Under the pieces are notes generated by a model. It was not told where the DNA came from. It searched no databases and saw only the letters and a list, made by a program, of their open reading frames with translations. From Malus domestica (Eukaryota; Streptophyta; Magnoliopsida; Rosales; Rosaceae), in assembly GCF_042453785.1 (NCBI RefSeq), contig NC_091664.1:30924501-30988500 (forward strand): a stretch of DNA of 64,000 nt, written 5' to 3'. This document shows, one piece after another, positions 43,749 to 55,009 of this stretch. The position numbers and the translations under genes were made by a program. Each line of letters starts with the position of its first letter. The stretch's first letter is position 1.

Positions 43749-45196
43749 CTACATTCTTTTGGGCCTGACTTCAATCCCCTGAACAATAAGGCCTCTCTTC
43801 ATTCTATCAACCTCCATACATGTCATCTCCATTAACCCACCATCTTCTTCTCCTGGACAGAAAAACTCTCCAATCTCCACCTCCGGCCAGCCGTCGGGCC
43901 TTTTCTTTGGATATTGAGTTTCATCGATTTCCTTCGGTCTCCCGATAATGTTCTGTCTCCTCCATCCTACTTTTAGGCTCCTTTCTTGGCCCAGAAACAC
44001 AGTACGCTTACTATTAGTCTCTTCTTCCCCAAAAAGTCCTACCTTGACCTCCAAGGGATCGTCACGATCAAATCCTCTAGCCCTTTCACTTAACATGAAC
44101 ACAAGATAGGCTTTGTAGACAGTGGAGGGGGAAAGAATCCGTGTATCAATTTTGCCACGGATCTCAAGCCACCAAACAACTACAAGCTCAGCCACCTCCT
44201 CAAACCTGTTTCATTTAACATGACACATACTAATTAATTGCCCAATTACACACATACACACATATTTCAATATATATATATACATCGCTAAAACAAATCC
44301 AACCGCAGAATAAGCACGATATGGAAACGCTTTCTCAACATCTTAAAAGCATAGCTGTTAGCTTAATCAAACCAACAAAACGTAAGATGAATGAACTTTA
44401 CAGACCTGGAGTTGGCAAGAGAAATCCATTTCCAGTAGGCAGGAGTACCACCCCAAGCAATCATAAGGTCCTTCGGCGATATCATGTAACATTTTTTCCC
44501 ACTCCATTTGTCCAGAGTAAAACTCTGCATATATAGATCATAGAAACTGATTGGAAAAGAATACAAAAACTTATTCTGGCTAGGTTCCCATGCATTAGTT
44601 CCAGTAGGCACGATCTCAAAGTCTAAAGTCATATTTTCATATTAATTGATGACAATAAAACTTTATCCGAAAGTAGAGAGAAACAAATAAAATCTTCAAA
44701 TTTATTCATGTTTCAAATTTTGGGAGCTATCCCTAATCCCACCACAAAAGCGAAAAAGAACGTATAAAATTACCATTTTGCCGTCGTCAACGAGGACAGG
44801 GTTTTCGCAGAGAGTGAGGTAAAGCTTCTTCTTGGAGGAGGAGGAGGTGGAGGAGGAGGAGGAGGATTGAGATAGGATGGAGGGGATATCAGGGGGAAGG
44901 AACTTGTCCCAAACAGCGTCGGAATCAGCGGCCGACATGAAACTCTTAGACACCGCCGAAAACCTGCACGCGTCTCGAGGCGTCGTTAAGGAGACGACTT
45001 TAGCTATGCATCCTTCGGGCAACTCCTGCAGATCCATGTGAACGTGATGATGATCGTCATCGAGTACCATCGACACCGGCGTCCTGCAGCCCCCGCAGGT
45101 GATTCCTTCTCCTCCTCCTCCTCCTCCTCCTGATGCACCGGCGTCGACTGTCTTCTCTTGCATCTTTGGTTGATCTCCGCCGCGGCGGGGTCTCAT
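43749..45196 (-). CDS. B-type PP2 F-box protein (unit 1), three exons
   Basis: Exons 44774-45196, 44406-44524 and 43749-44205 give 332 aa with GT-AG introns in the same phases as the gene at 3316. Exon 1 has a glycine-rich segment with a GITCGGCRTPVSM cysteine patch and an HHHVH run ahead of the F-box (MDLQELPEGCIAKVVSLTTP through AADSDAVWDKFLPP). A serine run follows. Exons 2-3 carry the PP2 domain (SFTLDKWSGKKCYMISPKDL, YWKWISLANSRFEEVAELVV, WWLEIRGKIDTRILSPSTVY). Role by family: SCF adaptor with a lectin-like PP2 module. The N-terminal extension is conserved in B, B' and C, which supports the upstream ATG at 45196. Confidence 0.92.
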
Positions 45197-45591
45197 AACC
45201 TATACTGTCTGTCTGTCTGTGGTGTTGACTCTCGTGTCGTGCGTGTACCTTGTGGTACGTGTTCTGTTGCGTGTAAGAAACTTGTCATATTTGTAGGGAC
45301 TAGGGAGGGAGGCCTTAGGCGTTAAGGCATGGTTCAATTTTTCCTCGAGTTTTACTCCGTTTTCTAATGTTGACAAACGCTACACTTTCTAGAAAACTAT
45401 TTAAAAAATTTATTTCTCTGTCACTTTCGACACGCTAAGCTTCTTAGAATTAAATTAGGATATTTCAGAGCATATGAGATTTTACCGTAGCGGAAGAAAA
45501 ACAATCAAGCATTTGAACTATGGTGTGTGGTCAATTCACACTCTATCTAACAACTAACTATCTAATACTATTTGTATTTCAAAAAAATTGG
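45197..45591 (-). promoter_or_regulatory. Upstream region of gene B ending at a duplication breakpoint
   Basis: It matches the flank of B' at 50844-51071 plus 52644-52797. At about 45592, after 'aaaaaaattggc', the sequence switches to A'-type intron sequence (like 39590-39730), which marks the junction between units 1 and 2. Confidence 0.55.
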
Positions 45592-45641
45592 CATTTATGA
45601 TCTACAAGCATTTTTAAGTTTTTCAGTCAAATATAGTTAGG

Positions 45642-45786
45642 GGTGTGATATCCACACACCCCATTTTACTTCTCACACACCCTTCTAATTTTCGGCCGTC
45701 GGATCGGATGAATTGAAGAAGATCAATGGATAGAAATTAACAAGGGTGTGTGAGAAGTAATTTGGGGTGTGTGGATAGCACACCCC
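45642..45786. mobile_element. MITE of the GGGGTGTG family, 145 bp
   Basis: Ends GGGGTGTGATATCCACACAC and GTGTGTGGATAGCACACCCC are near-perfect inverted repeats, flanked by an 8-bp duplication TATAGTTA (45634-45641 and 45787-45794). The empty site is in the unit 1 A intron near 39645. It is the best preserved of the three copies. Confidence 0.92.
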
Positions 45787-45871
45787 TATAGTTAAACGCG
45801 CTTTAACAGTTATATATATAAAGTGCTTTTAGGCTGTCTACGAGCAATGTCAAACAGAATCTTAATTAGAA

Positions 45872-46657
45872 CAAAAGCAGCTGTATGAATTCATGACTTC
45901 TTCCCTCTGTCTGAGGGTGCTTCTCACCATCTAGTGTGAGTGATTTCCTGATCTTGTTTCTGAGTGGTGCCGCCGATCCTAGCTGCGGCTGGGATCGGTG
46001 GGTGGTTTTTTTTTTTTTTTTTTTCTTTCTTCTCCCCTTCCATCTACTGATGGTCCTTCTTGTTTTCCTCTGGTTTTTTTGCTTTTGCTTTTTCTTTCTT
46101 CTCCTCTTCCATCTGCTGATGGTTCTTCTCCTTTTCCTCTCTGCTTTTTCCCTTCCTCAACCCCCGTGGGTATCCCTCTTCATGGCCCTTCCTTGCTTTG
46201 TTCAGCCATGGTTTCTGTTGAGTTCATGTGTAGAGTTCCGGTGTTATATCCGGCTCGGGTGTCTCTCACACCACCACGATCTCCTTGTTGTCTGCCGTTC
46301 TCGGCGGTGTTGCTCGGGATTTTCCCAGAGCTTCTTTCTGATGGTTGGCTTCTCTCTCGCCGACTATCTCTTGTTGATGGCTGTGTGCAGATGGCGCCTG
46401 TGGAGGTGATGATCAACGGTGGATGGAGGATTGGATGGCTGGCTGATTCTCGGGTTGATGGTGGAGAGCACAGTGGATGGTTCTCGGTTGTTTGTTTGGG
46501 CTTCACTATTGTTGGGCTCATTTTCTGTGTTTTCTTTGTTTTTAGGCCCGTTCTTTGTTTATTTGTAGGAATAATTGAACCTTTGTGTGGTTTGTAAGTG
46601 TATGTTTGTTTTAATAAAAGTTCCTCGTTGGCGACTTAAAAAAAAAAAAAAAAAAAA
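45872..46657 (+). mobile_element. Poly(A)-tailed retroposon
   Basis: It ends in a 20-base A-run (46638-46657) preceded by AATAAAAG, and is flanked by a 17-bp duplication (cagaatcttaattagaa, 45855-45871 and 46658-46674). The empty site is in unit 1 at about 39712-39728. These are hallmarks of LINE-driven insertion. Open frames inside show no domain I recognise, so it may be a 5'-truncated LINE tail or a retroposed transcript. Confidence 0.8.
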
Positions 46658-46698
46658 CAGAATCTTAATTAGAATATGGATGAAAAATATTAACAGAC

Positions 46699-47235
46699 CT
46701 GGATTCAGGCAGACGAATCCATTCCCAATATTGAGGAGTATCGCCCCAAGTAATCTTAAGCTTCCTTGCAGATATCATATAGCACTTTTTCCCACTCCAT
46801 TTGTCCACTGAAAAGCTCTGCAATTAATATTGAATATGCATGACATCAATTATAATTAAATACATGAATAAAAATTAATCACAATAAGTTAATAACAAAA
46901 ACGAAGGCATATAGTTAATATGACGTTACCATCTTCCCCTGATCGATGAGGACCGGGTTGTCACATAGAGAGAGAAAAATCTCCTTCTTGGATTTCCAAC
47001 TGGAAGAAGAAGAAGAGCAAGTAGGGACTGGGAGGGAGGAGGGAGACTGAGGCTGTACGGAGGACTTGCCGAGGATCGTGTAGACATCAGGCGGAAGGAA
47101 CCTGTCCCAAACGGCGTCCAAATCAGCGGCCGACCGGAAACCCCTAGACACCGTTGAAAGCCTGCACGCGTCAGGAGGCGTCGTTAAGGAGGCCACGGTG
47201 GCTTTGCATCCTTCTGGCAACGCCTCCAGATCCAT
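46699..47235 (-). pseudogene. A'-type PP2 F-box gene, exon 3 missing (unit 2)
   Basis: Exon 1 (46930-47235, MDLEALPEGCKATVASLTTP) and exon 2 (46699-46817, 119 nt) are intact and very close to the unit 1 A gene. Beyond exon 2 the intron is kept, with the retroposon and a MITE inside it, but at about 45592 it joins the upstream flank of gene B. Exon 3 is therefore deleted and the PP2 domain is cut short. A truncated transcript is possible; a full PP2 protein is not. Confidence 0.82.
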
Positions 47236-48596
47236 TGCCGGCGTTTCTGTAGTTTGTCTTTTTATATTGTATTGCGTTTTGGTGTTTGTAAACTTGTGTA
47301 ATATATGCAGGGATTTCCTAGATGAAGTCTTAGGGGTTAAGTTTAGGGTTGTTTTATAACGCACCAAGGTATATGGTATGCACCAGGTTTATAGAAACGT
47401 TAAATTCATTGGATTCTTGGACCAAATACAAAAAGAAAAGATCTTGACCTATTCTCTGGGGATGCATAAAAATATAGAATGGTTTTAAATTTTGAGTATC
47501 AGCCTAATTATTTCTCTTAGATTAGTAATACATTATTCAGCCTATATTCAATGCACATATAAAAGGTTAATTTTTCGAAAGACCTATTTGTTGATTTATC
47601 CTCTGAACTTGTATACACCTACCAATTTCCCTTATGAATTTTAATTTAGCTGATTATACCTGAACTTTTATAAATAGATTTTGAAAAATTTCAACTAATC
47701 TTCCATTCATCTTGATCACGCGAACATCACATGGCAAATATATGATGGGGAAAAGATAATTTTGTTTTGGTAAATTGGGCGCAAAGTCAGTACTTTGCCG
47801 TTGCAAATTAGATTCCTATGGCTAATTCAAACATAAAGTATACATAGTCAACTAGCAGAAGAGAACATTAGGTTAATATTACTTTATTACCCTTAAACAT
47901 TTTTCATCAGACTAAAATGGGTAGGAAATTGAATGAATTTTTTTAAATCTAATGTCAGAAAGGAAATTGACTAATTATAAAAGTTTAGGAGGGTAATCAA
48001 CTAAAATTAAAATTTAGAGAGAAAATTAGCAACTGCTTAAAGTTCTAGGAGAAAATCGACAGATAACTCTTTTCAAAATAAGAGAAAAGGTTATTGGGTT
48101 TCCTTTTTCCTTTTCATTTCAAATTTTTTACTTTAATAAATCATCAGTACTATCTAGTATCTAGTATATATTCTTTTAAGTTAGAAGTCTCAAATCCAAC
48201 TTATCTTGTTAACAAATTTAATGTAATAACACCGACAGTGAAATACCCAAGTTAGGATAAAAAGTGGCCATTCCCTCCCCTCCAAGGGCCCATGCAATGT
48301 TTCTAGCCAAATACCCCCATTACCCACCACCCCCCACAAAAAAAGGGAAAGAAAAAAGAAGAAAATAAATCAGTCTAATTGGTTCCAAATCGAGCACTTA
48401 AACTCGGTTTGATTTGCGACGCGACGCCAGATGACCTTGTGCACCATGAACTTGGCCGAGAAGAGAATGCACGTATTCTTAGGTGAAAAAACTATACGTG
48501 TGATAACATATCTCCCGATCTTTCCATCCATCAAATAAGTTTATAACGTTTCACAACAAGTATTCAAAGGTGAAGAGAATCATTAAATAATTATTC
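47236..48596. repeat. Upstream flank of A', unit 2 copy
   Basis: A close duplicate of 41768-43275 that lacks the 155-bp insertion at 42688. No gene was recognised. Confidence 0.7.
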
Positions 48597-48852
48597 AAGA
48601 GGACTGTAATCACCGTTGATGATCAGGGTTCAACCCATGTCAAAGTTAAAGAACCAAAAGGGTGCGCTTGTCGCGGTGTGACCAGAGAAATTGGTGTCCG
48701 GTAAGAGACAGAGAAGCAAGACTACACTTTGGCAATAAAGTACAAGAGCTCCGAGGAAGAAGCCATCTCATTTGGTGGAAGAAGAGAGTGAAAATTTTAC
48801 TATGAGGAGCCCTATTGTGATCTCGGGTAGCCCTATTGTGATCGTTGTGTAA
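48597..48852 (+). pseudogene. Subtilase C-terminal fossil, unit 2
   Basis: A copy of the fossil at 43276, starting RTVITVDDQGST and ending MRSPIV-type sequence before 'attgtgtaa'. It has additional small deletions compared with unit 1. Confidence 0.7.
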
Positions 48853-49053
48853 GAACACGTTAGCTAACATTTCAGGTAGTTTGGTACGACTTCAATTCAA
48901 TCCATGTAGTTCAAAGATAAGCAATTGCAACCATTTTATCAACAAAATTATAATACAATGAGCCTTTTTGTTTCTCTTACTAGTAATTTTCATGATATGT
49001 AACATCAACAATACACCCATTACGTGTAAGTCCTTAGAAAAAGTTTTAACTTT

Positions 49054-50843
49054 CTACACTCTTTTGGGCCTGACTTCAATCCCCTGAACAATAAGGCCTC
49101 TCTTCATTCTATGAATGTCAAAATCCCTACATGTCATCTCCATTAACCCCCCATCTTCTTCTCCTGGACAGAAGAACTCTCCAATCTCCACCTCCAGCCA
49201 GCCGTCGGGCCTTTTCTTTCGGCTCCTTTCTTGGCCCAGAAACACAGTGCGCTTACTACTAGTCTCTTCTTTCCCAAAAAATCCTATCTTGACCTCCGAG
49301 GGATCGTCACGATCAAATCCTCTAGCCCTTTCACTTAACATGAACACAAGATAAGCTTTGTAGACAGTGGAGGGGGAAAGAATCCGTGTATCAATTTTGC
49401 CACGGATGTCAAGCCACCAAACAACTACAAGCGCAGCCACCTCCTCAAACCTGTTTCATTTAACATGACACATACTAATTAATTGCCTAATTACACACAT
49501 ACAAACATATTTCAATCTATATATATACATCACTAAAACAAATCCAACCGCAGAATAAGCACGATATGGAAATGCATTCTCAACATCTTAAAAGCGTAGC
49601 TGTTAGCTTAATCAAACCAACAAAACGTAAGATGAATGAAGAAGTTTACAGACCTGGAGTTGGCAAGAGAAATCCATTTCCAGTACTCAGGATTATCACC
49701 CCAAATAATAATAAGGTCCTTCGGCGATATCATGTAACATTTTTTCCCACTCCATTTGTCCAGAGTAAAACTCTGCATATATAGAACATAGAAACTGATT
49801 GAAAAAGGTTACAAAACTTATTCTGGCTAGTTTTTCATGCATTAGTTCCAGTAGGCACGATCTCAAAGTCTAAAGTCATATTTTCATATTAATATATGAT
49901 GGTGTATTCAATTGAGAATTTGAGAGACTTTAAATAGATTTTTATAAAGTTTAATTGATTTATAGAGATTTCATAGAAAATTTTGATTCAATTTCCTAGA
50001 AATCTCGTGGAGTGAGGTTAGATTTGTGGATGCTTATAATATATTACAAAATCTCTCCAATTTCCTCTAATTCCTCAATTTTCTCAAATTCTTTAATATC
50101 AATTTCTAATTGAATACACTTGAAATGTTATAAACTTATTTAAAATCCTAATTGAATACACTCAGATTTATAAAGATTTTAATAAATTATCTTAAAATTC
50201 TAATTGAATACCCCTTCAATTTCAGATAATCACTTCCTGATTGATTACCTAGATTCATTAAAAAAATTAAAATCCTTCAAAATCTCAATTGAATGGTCAT
50301 CCCAAAACTTTATCAGAAAGTAGAGAGAAACAAATAAAATCTTCAAATATATTCATGTTTCAAATTTTGGGAGCTATCCCTAATCCCACCACAAAAGCGA
50401 AAAAGAATGTATAAAATTACCATTTTGCCGTCGTCAACGAGGACAGGGTTTTCGCAGAGAGTGAAGTAAAGCTTCTTCTTGGAGGAGGAGGAGGTGGAGG
50501 AGGAGGAGGAGGAGGAGTGAGATAGGATGGAGGGGATATCAGGGGGAAGGAACTTGTCCCAAACAGCGTCGGAATCGGCGGCCGACATGAAACTCTTAGA
50601 CACCGCCGAAAACCTGCACGCGTCTCGAGGCGTCGTTAAGGAGACGACTTTAGCTATGCATCCTTCGGGCAACTCCTGCAGATCCATGTGAACGTGATGG
50701 TGATCGTCATCGAGTACCATCGACACCGGCGTCCCGCAGCCCCCGCAGGTGATTCCTTCTCCTCCTTCTCCTCCTGATACACCGGCGTCAACTGTCTTCT
50801 TTTGCATCTCTAGGTGGTCTCCGCCGCGGCAGATTCTCTTCAT
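49054..50843 (-). CDS. B'-type PP2 F-box protein (unit 2), three exons
   Basis: Exons 50421-50843, 49654-49772 and 49054-49450 give 312 aa, all phases kept. The F-box (MDLQELPEGCIAKVVSLTTP) and PP2 core (KWSGKKCYMISPKDL, WWLDIRGKIDTRILSPSTVY) are present. Compared with B and C, exon 3 lacks about 20 residues between the FLGQERS and KKRPDGW blocks, an in-frame loss in a loop region. Intron 1 is enlarged by a MITE at 49901-50303. It is probably functional, with the same presumed SCF-adaptor role. Confidence 0.9.
49901..50303. mobile_element. MITE in intron 1 of gene B'
   Basis: The left end GGTGTATTCAATTGAGAATTT and the complement of the right end (GGGATGACCATTCAATTGAG) form an imperfect inverted repeat, with several 'attgaataca' motifs inside. 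It is absent from intron 1 of B (44640-44670) but present in C (61876-62252). Confidence 0.72.
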
Positions 50844-51071
50844 GTCTTCCGTCTGTCTGTCGTTGACTCTCGTGTCGTGCGTGTACTTTGTGGTACGTGT
50901 TCTGTTGTGTGCAAGAAACTTGCATATTTGTAGGGACTAGTGAGGGTGGCCTTAGGCGTGAAGGCATGGTTCAGTTTTTCCTCGAGTAGTTTTACTTCGT
51001 TTTCTAATGTTGACAACCGCTACACTTTCTAGAAAACTATTTAAATTTTTTATTTCTCTATCACTTTCGAC

Positions 51072-52026
51072 CAAGGTATATAATATTGATGATATCGGAA
51101 ATATCGGTAGTCCAAAAATACGGAAATATTGATGGAAATATCGGGATATTATCGATATCGATAAAAATAATATGGAAATCATGGAAATTGTAAGAAAAAC
51201 TTATAAATTTTTATTGAAACTTTGCAGGATGTTTATTTAGTCAATTATCTATTAGTTTATCACAAAAAATTGGAAGAAAATGCATTGCATGATGGATTTA
51301 ACTAATTTAAGTTGATTATATAGCGAGCTGACAAACATTGTGAGTGTAGAAAATATGTAGTAATTAATAAAAAAAATTTAAACACACCATAATCATTTAT
51401 ATATAATGAATTAGTACAATATTTTACACTCATTTAAGCAAGGGATTAAGCAATGTGAGATGTTGAGCCGAACCAATAACAATTGGCCAGCCTGTTTCTA
51501 ACGGGCAGCTGCCCGACCTGCCCGCCACTCCCCACAAAAAACCCCAGCTATAAATACCAAGGTTCTAAAAAACGCTAGGCGTTAGTCGGGCGGTGGGCTG
51601 GCGCCTAGCGCCTAGGCGGTCTAGGCGGATTTAGGTAAATTTCTTATATATTATATAAATTAATTAAATTCACTATATCAGATGTAAATAATTATTGAAT
51701 AATATGTTATTTCTTATAAAAGAACATACATATGTGAATGTTTTATGTACATATCTAATATGCTTGCCTAAGAAAAAAAATACCTAATAATTTATAATTT
51801 ATATAACATTTATATACATATAATAATATAATATACCTCCCAAACTTTTAAAATATAAAAAACCCATGCCCATGCAACAAGTGGGTGGTTTTCATAATAA
51901 CCCATCTGATAAAAATAGTTGTCCACCTTACGCCCATCACCAACTTTTGACCTTTCAGAAACCCAAGAAGAAAATTTCGTTTCTTCTTCTTTCCTTGCCC
52001 TTTTAGAAACTCAAAATTGAATCTTT

Positions 52027-52094
<68 letters not shown>

Positions 52095-52635
52095 TTCGTT
52101 CTTCTTCGCCCTTTCACTTTCAGAACCTCAAAATTGGATCTCAAATCCAACTTGCGCCACTTTGTGCTTTCAGTCTCTCTGCATCTTCAAGAACCCTAGA
52201 TTCCTGAACGAACGACTTTCCTTACCCTTTTAGATTCCCGAACAGAGAGGTCCAAACCCTATCAACAATGGTAGTCTCAAAGGCATCCTCCGTCGTCGCT
52301 CTCATGGCGGTCCTCTTCGCCGTCCTCTCTGCCATTGGCGCCTCCCAGGAGTCTCCGGCTCCCATCCCAACCTCCCCCGCCGCATCCATCTCCCCCTCGT
52401 TCATATCCACCCTCGTCGCCACCGTCGTCGCCGCTCTGGCCTTCGGATCTGCGCTCAGGGTGGCGCCTCCGAGGAGTCTCCGGCTCCCAGCCCAATATAT
52501 TGAGATAATATCGATATTATCGCAATATTATCGATATTATCTCGATATATTGACGATAATCAAGTGGATAGGTGTAGAAATATCGAACTCTCACAAAAAC
52601 AAATATCGCCGATATTATCGATATTTTAGTCATTG
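51072..52635. mobile_element. hAT-like element of 1.56 kb that has captured a host gene
   Basis: The empty site lies in the flank of gene B ('cactttcgacacgctaagc', about 45422-45440). In unit 2 the same sequence is split by this insert, with an 8-bp duplication CTTTCGAC/CTTTTGAC (51064-51071 and 52636-52643). Ends begin CAAGGTATATAATATTGAT and, inverted, CAATGACTAAAATATCGAT. Both termini are filled with ATATCG-type subterminal repeats (51085-51175 and 52495-52630). The middle holds promoter-like sequence (a TATAAATA at 51551), a 'gctaggcg/cgcctag'-rich repeat (51570-51630), a (CT)n microsatellite and the arabinogalactan-peptide-like frame. No transposase is present. Confidence 0.72.
52028..52091. 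repeat. (CT)n microsatellite
   Basis: About 30 CT units, lying in what looks like the 5' leader of the captured gene. Confidence 0.95.
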
Positions 52636-52642
52636 CTTTTGA
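52268..52642 (+). pseudogene. Arabinogalactan-peptide-like gene captured inside a transposon
   Basis: The frame starts MVVSKASSVVALMAVLFAVL, a clear signal peptide (1-25), followed by a short Ala/Ser/Pro-rich segment with SPAP and TSPAAS motifs, and a hydrophobic tail (FISTLVATVVAALAFGSALRV, about 45-65) like the GPI-anchor signal of AG-peptides. In real AG-peptides the protein ends there. Here the frame runs on into transposon sequence (RYYRYF…) until 52642, giving 124 aa. A 33-bp imperfect direct repeat (52337 and 52462) has replaced the original end. Expression and function are doubtful. The AG-peptide identity is from composition and layout, not from a match. Confidence 0.55.
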
Positions 52643-52643
52643 C

Positions 52644-53766
52644 ACGCTAAGCTTCTTAGATTTAAATTAGAATATTTCAAGCATATGAGAATTTACCGGC
52701 GGAAGAAAAACAATCATGCATATGAACTATGGTGTGTGGTCAATTCATACTCTCTTTAACAACTAACTAACACTATTTGTATTTCAAAAAAATTGGCCAC
52801 CAAATTGCTATATTACCCACACAAATTATTTTTTGGAATTTAATATTTAACTTTATTTTTCTTTCTCAATAAAATAAAAAGATCGGTTGCAATAACTTTC
52901 ACCACAACGTAAGATTTTTAAAATTAGTTTAGAAATATTGTTACCTTTTTCATACAAACGATATTAAAGGAGAAGATGGAGCATCACGCTCAAGAGTGGA
53001 TACTCTCCATTGACTTTTTTTTGTTTTTTTTGGGGGGGGATGATCGAACTTTTAATATTGGGCCTAAAAGTAAATTCATTAACGCCCAAAGATAGCAAAG
53101 ATTAGCAAGCCCAATAACAAGAAAAGCCCAACACAAAGAATAACAAGCTTTGGCTGGTAGATACCAATCTTGCAGGAAAAACAAGCTCTTATCCTTTTAC
53201 CATTTAAGAACGGCATTCATTCAAATAACTCAAGTATTGATACAATCAAATGTGATTCCGGCAACGGAAGTTGAGAATTCAAAAGCCGATACTGCTCGTT
53301 GTCCCCTCACTAAGCAAAAAAAAATATCAATCGTCGTCATCCTTTAACTCAAAAATTACAAAAAAACATTGATTTGAGTCCTAGTAAATACAAATGGTAA
53401 TTCGAGCGTGACCGCTACAGAACAAACATTCTGGCTTCGACAACCTTCTTCTCGCAATATTTAGATCTGATACACTGACTTTATACATCTCAGAAAAAAT
53501 GCAAAACCTGAAAATTAAAGACTTCTGGTAAGCTAAAAGAAAAAATAGACGGTGCATGTGTGTTTAGAAAGAGAGAGCACTGAAGTTTGGACGAAAGTAA
53601 TTTATGCGGCACGAACATGACACGATAAATAGAGAATATGGACCGAAAGTTACTTCAATGAAATTGTACAAGGAAAATGCATAGACCACCGAAATTGGTT
53701 CTGACATCCAAAAAATTTGATTAGCCATCTCCAAAGAAGCAACCGATTCACTACTTTACAACAACA
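52644..53766. other. Flank of the B-type unit, then 3' sequence of an unknown gene
   Basis: 52644-52797 matches 45436-45592. After that the sequence is unique in the window, with a T/G homopolymer run near 53018-53038. The last few hundred bases probably include the 3' UTR of the gene fragment that follows. Confidence 0.45.
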
Positions 53767-54267
53767 TTAACCAGCTTCCGAGCCAAATCTCTGCACCAAG
53801 AATTCATCTAGCTGACCCCATTTTGGAATACTAGATTCGCTCATTTTATCAGACGGCAAAGCTCGAATGCATCCAAGAATGTGTGTGACATCCCGGCTTA
53901 GCCTGGTGGACAAAGTGAAAAGTTATGTTTATTAAGGAGTCCTAACAATTGTATGCGCACAAGAGGGAAGGGAACTGAAAAGGTAGTACCTGTCCTTGGC
54001 TTGTGGTGTGCACATCTGTAACCGTGAAAATGCCTCTGATATTTGTGAATGGAAGACCAAAATCACTTGCCTGAAAATTACAAACCACAGTAATCATTAA
54101 CTGCCCCTTTCATCAACCAAATCACACTGATTAAAAATGTGGAGGGAAGAAGCAAGAACGTCAAGCTAACAAATGAAATTGGATCATCCTTTGAGTCTTT
54201 GACCAAGTTCCCAAGAAAATTTCAAGTTATATGAACCTTACCTGAAAATCGCTTGAACATCGATTAT
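53767..54267 (-). pseudogene. 3' terminal exons of an unrecognised multi-exon gene
   Basis: Three exon pieces with matching phases: 54242 to about 54267 (…DVQAIF), 53990-54070 (QVILVFHSQISEAFSRLQMC, then TPQAKD) and 53767-53902 (LSRDVTHILGCIRALPSD … WGQLDEFLVQRFGSEAG, stop at 53767). All junctions are GT-AG and join in frame, so this is the true C-terminal end of a host protein of at least 80 residues here. The family was not recognised. Upstream the sequence is lost at about 54268, where A-type flank DNA begins, so the gene was cut by the rearrangement. Confidence 0.6.
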
Positions 54268-54352
54268 TGAAAGTTTAGGGTTGTTTTATAAATATTCTGC
54301 TATAATATCATCTATTATTGAAAGTTACTAAATAGTCTGCAACAATATATCA

Positions 54353-54962
54353 TCTAGATGAAGTCTTAGGGGTCAAGTTTAGGGTTGTTTTATAACGCAT
54401 CAAGGTATATGGTATGCACCAGGTTTATAGAAACGTTAAATTCGTTGGATTCTTGATCAAATACAAATAGAAAAGACCTTGACCTAGTCTCTGGGGATGC
54501 ATAAAATTATAGAATGGTTTTAAATTTTGAGTATCAGCCTAATTAATAAGAATGGATTTTGTTTCTCTTAGAATTAGTAATACATGATTCAGCCTATATT
54601 CGATGCACATATAAAAGGTTATTTTTTCAAAAGACCTATTTGTTGATTTGCCCTCCTAACTTGTATATAGCTACTTATATCTATCATGAATTTTAATTTA
54701 GCTGATTATCCCTAAACTTTTATAAATGGATTTTGAAATTTCTTATTTGATCTTCCATCCATCTTGATCACCCGAACATCACATGACAAGTATATGACGG
54801 GGAAAAGATAATTTTGTTTTGGTAAATTCGGCGCAAAGTCAGTACTTTGCAGCTGCGAGTTGGATTCCTATGGCTAATTCAAACAAAAAGTATACGGAGT
54901 CAACTAGGTGAAGAGAAGAAGAAAAATACAATCTACCATCCACATTAGGGTAATATTACTTT
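54353..54962 (-). repeat. Remnant of the A-type upstream flank, unit 3
   Basis: It matches 41855 to about 42470 in unit 1, from 'agatgaagtcttaggggt' to 'agggtaatattactttgtt'. The A gene itself is absent in unit 3. Confidence 0.8.
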
Positions 54963-55009
54963 GTTGTGCACCATGAACTTGCCCGAGAAGAGAATGCAGC
55001 CATTCCTAG

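Noticed and set aside
45936-46597. Long open frames (157 and 199 aa) near 46 kb
   Set aside because: They lie inside the poly(A)-tailed retroposon, are rich in Leu/Phe from T-rich DNA, and show no domain.
51848-52199. Frames with long RE or LS repeats
   Set aside because: They are translations of the (CT)n microsatellite.
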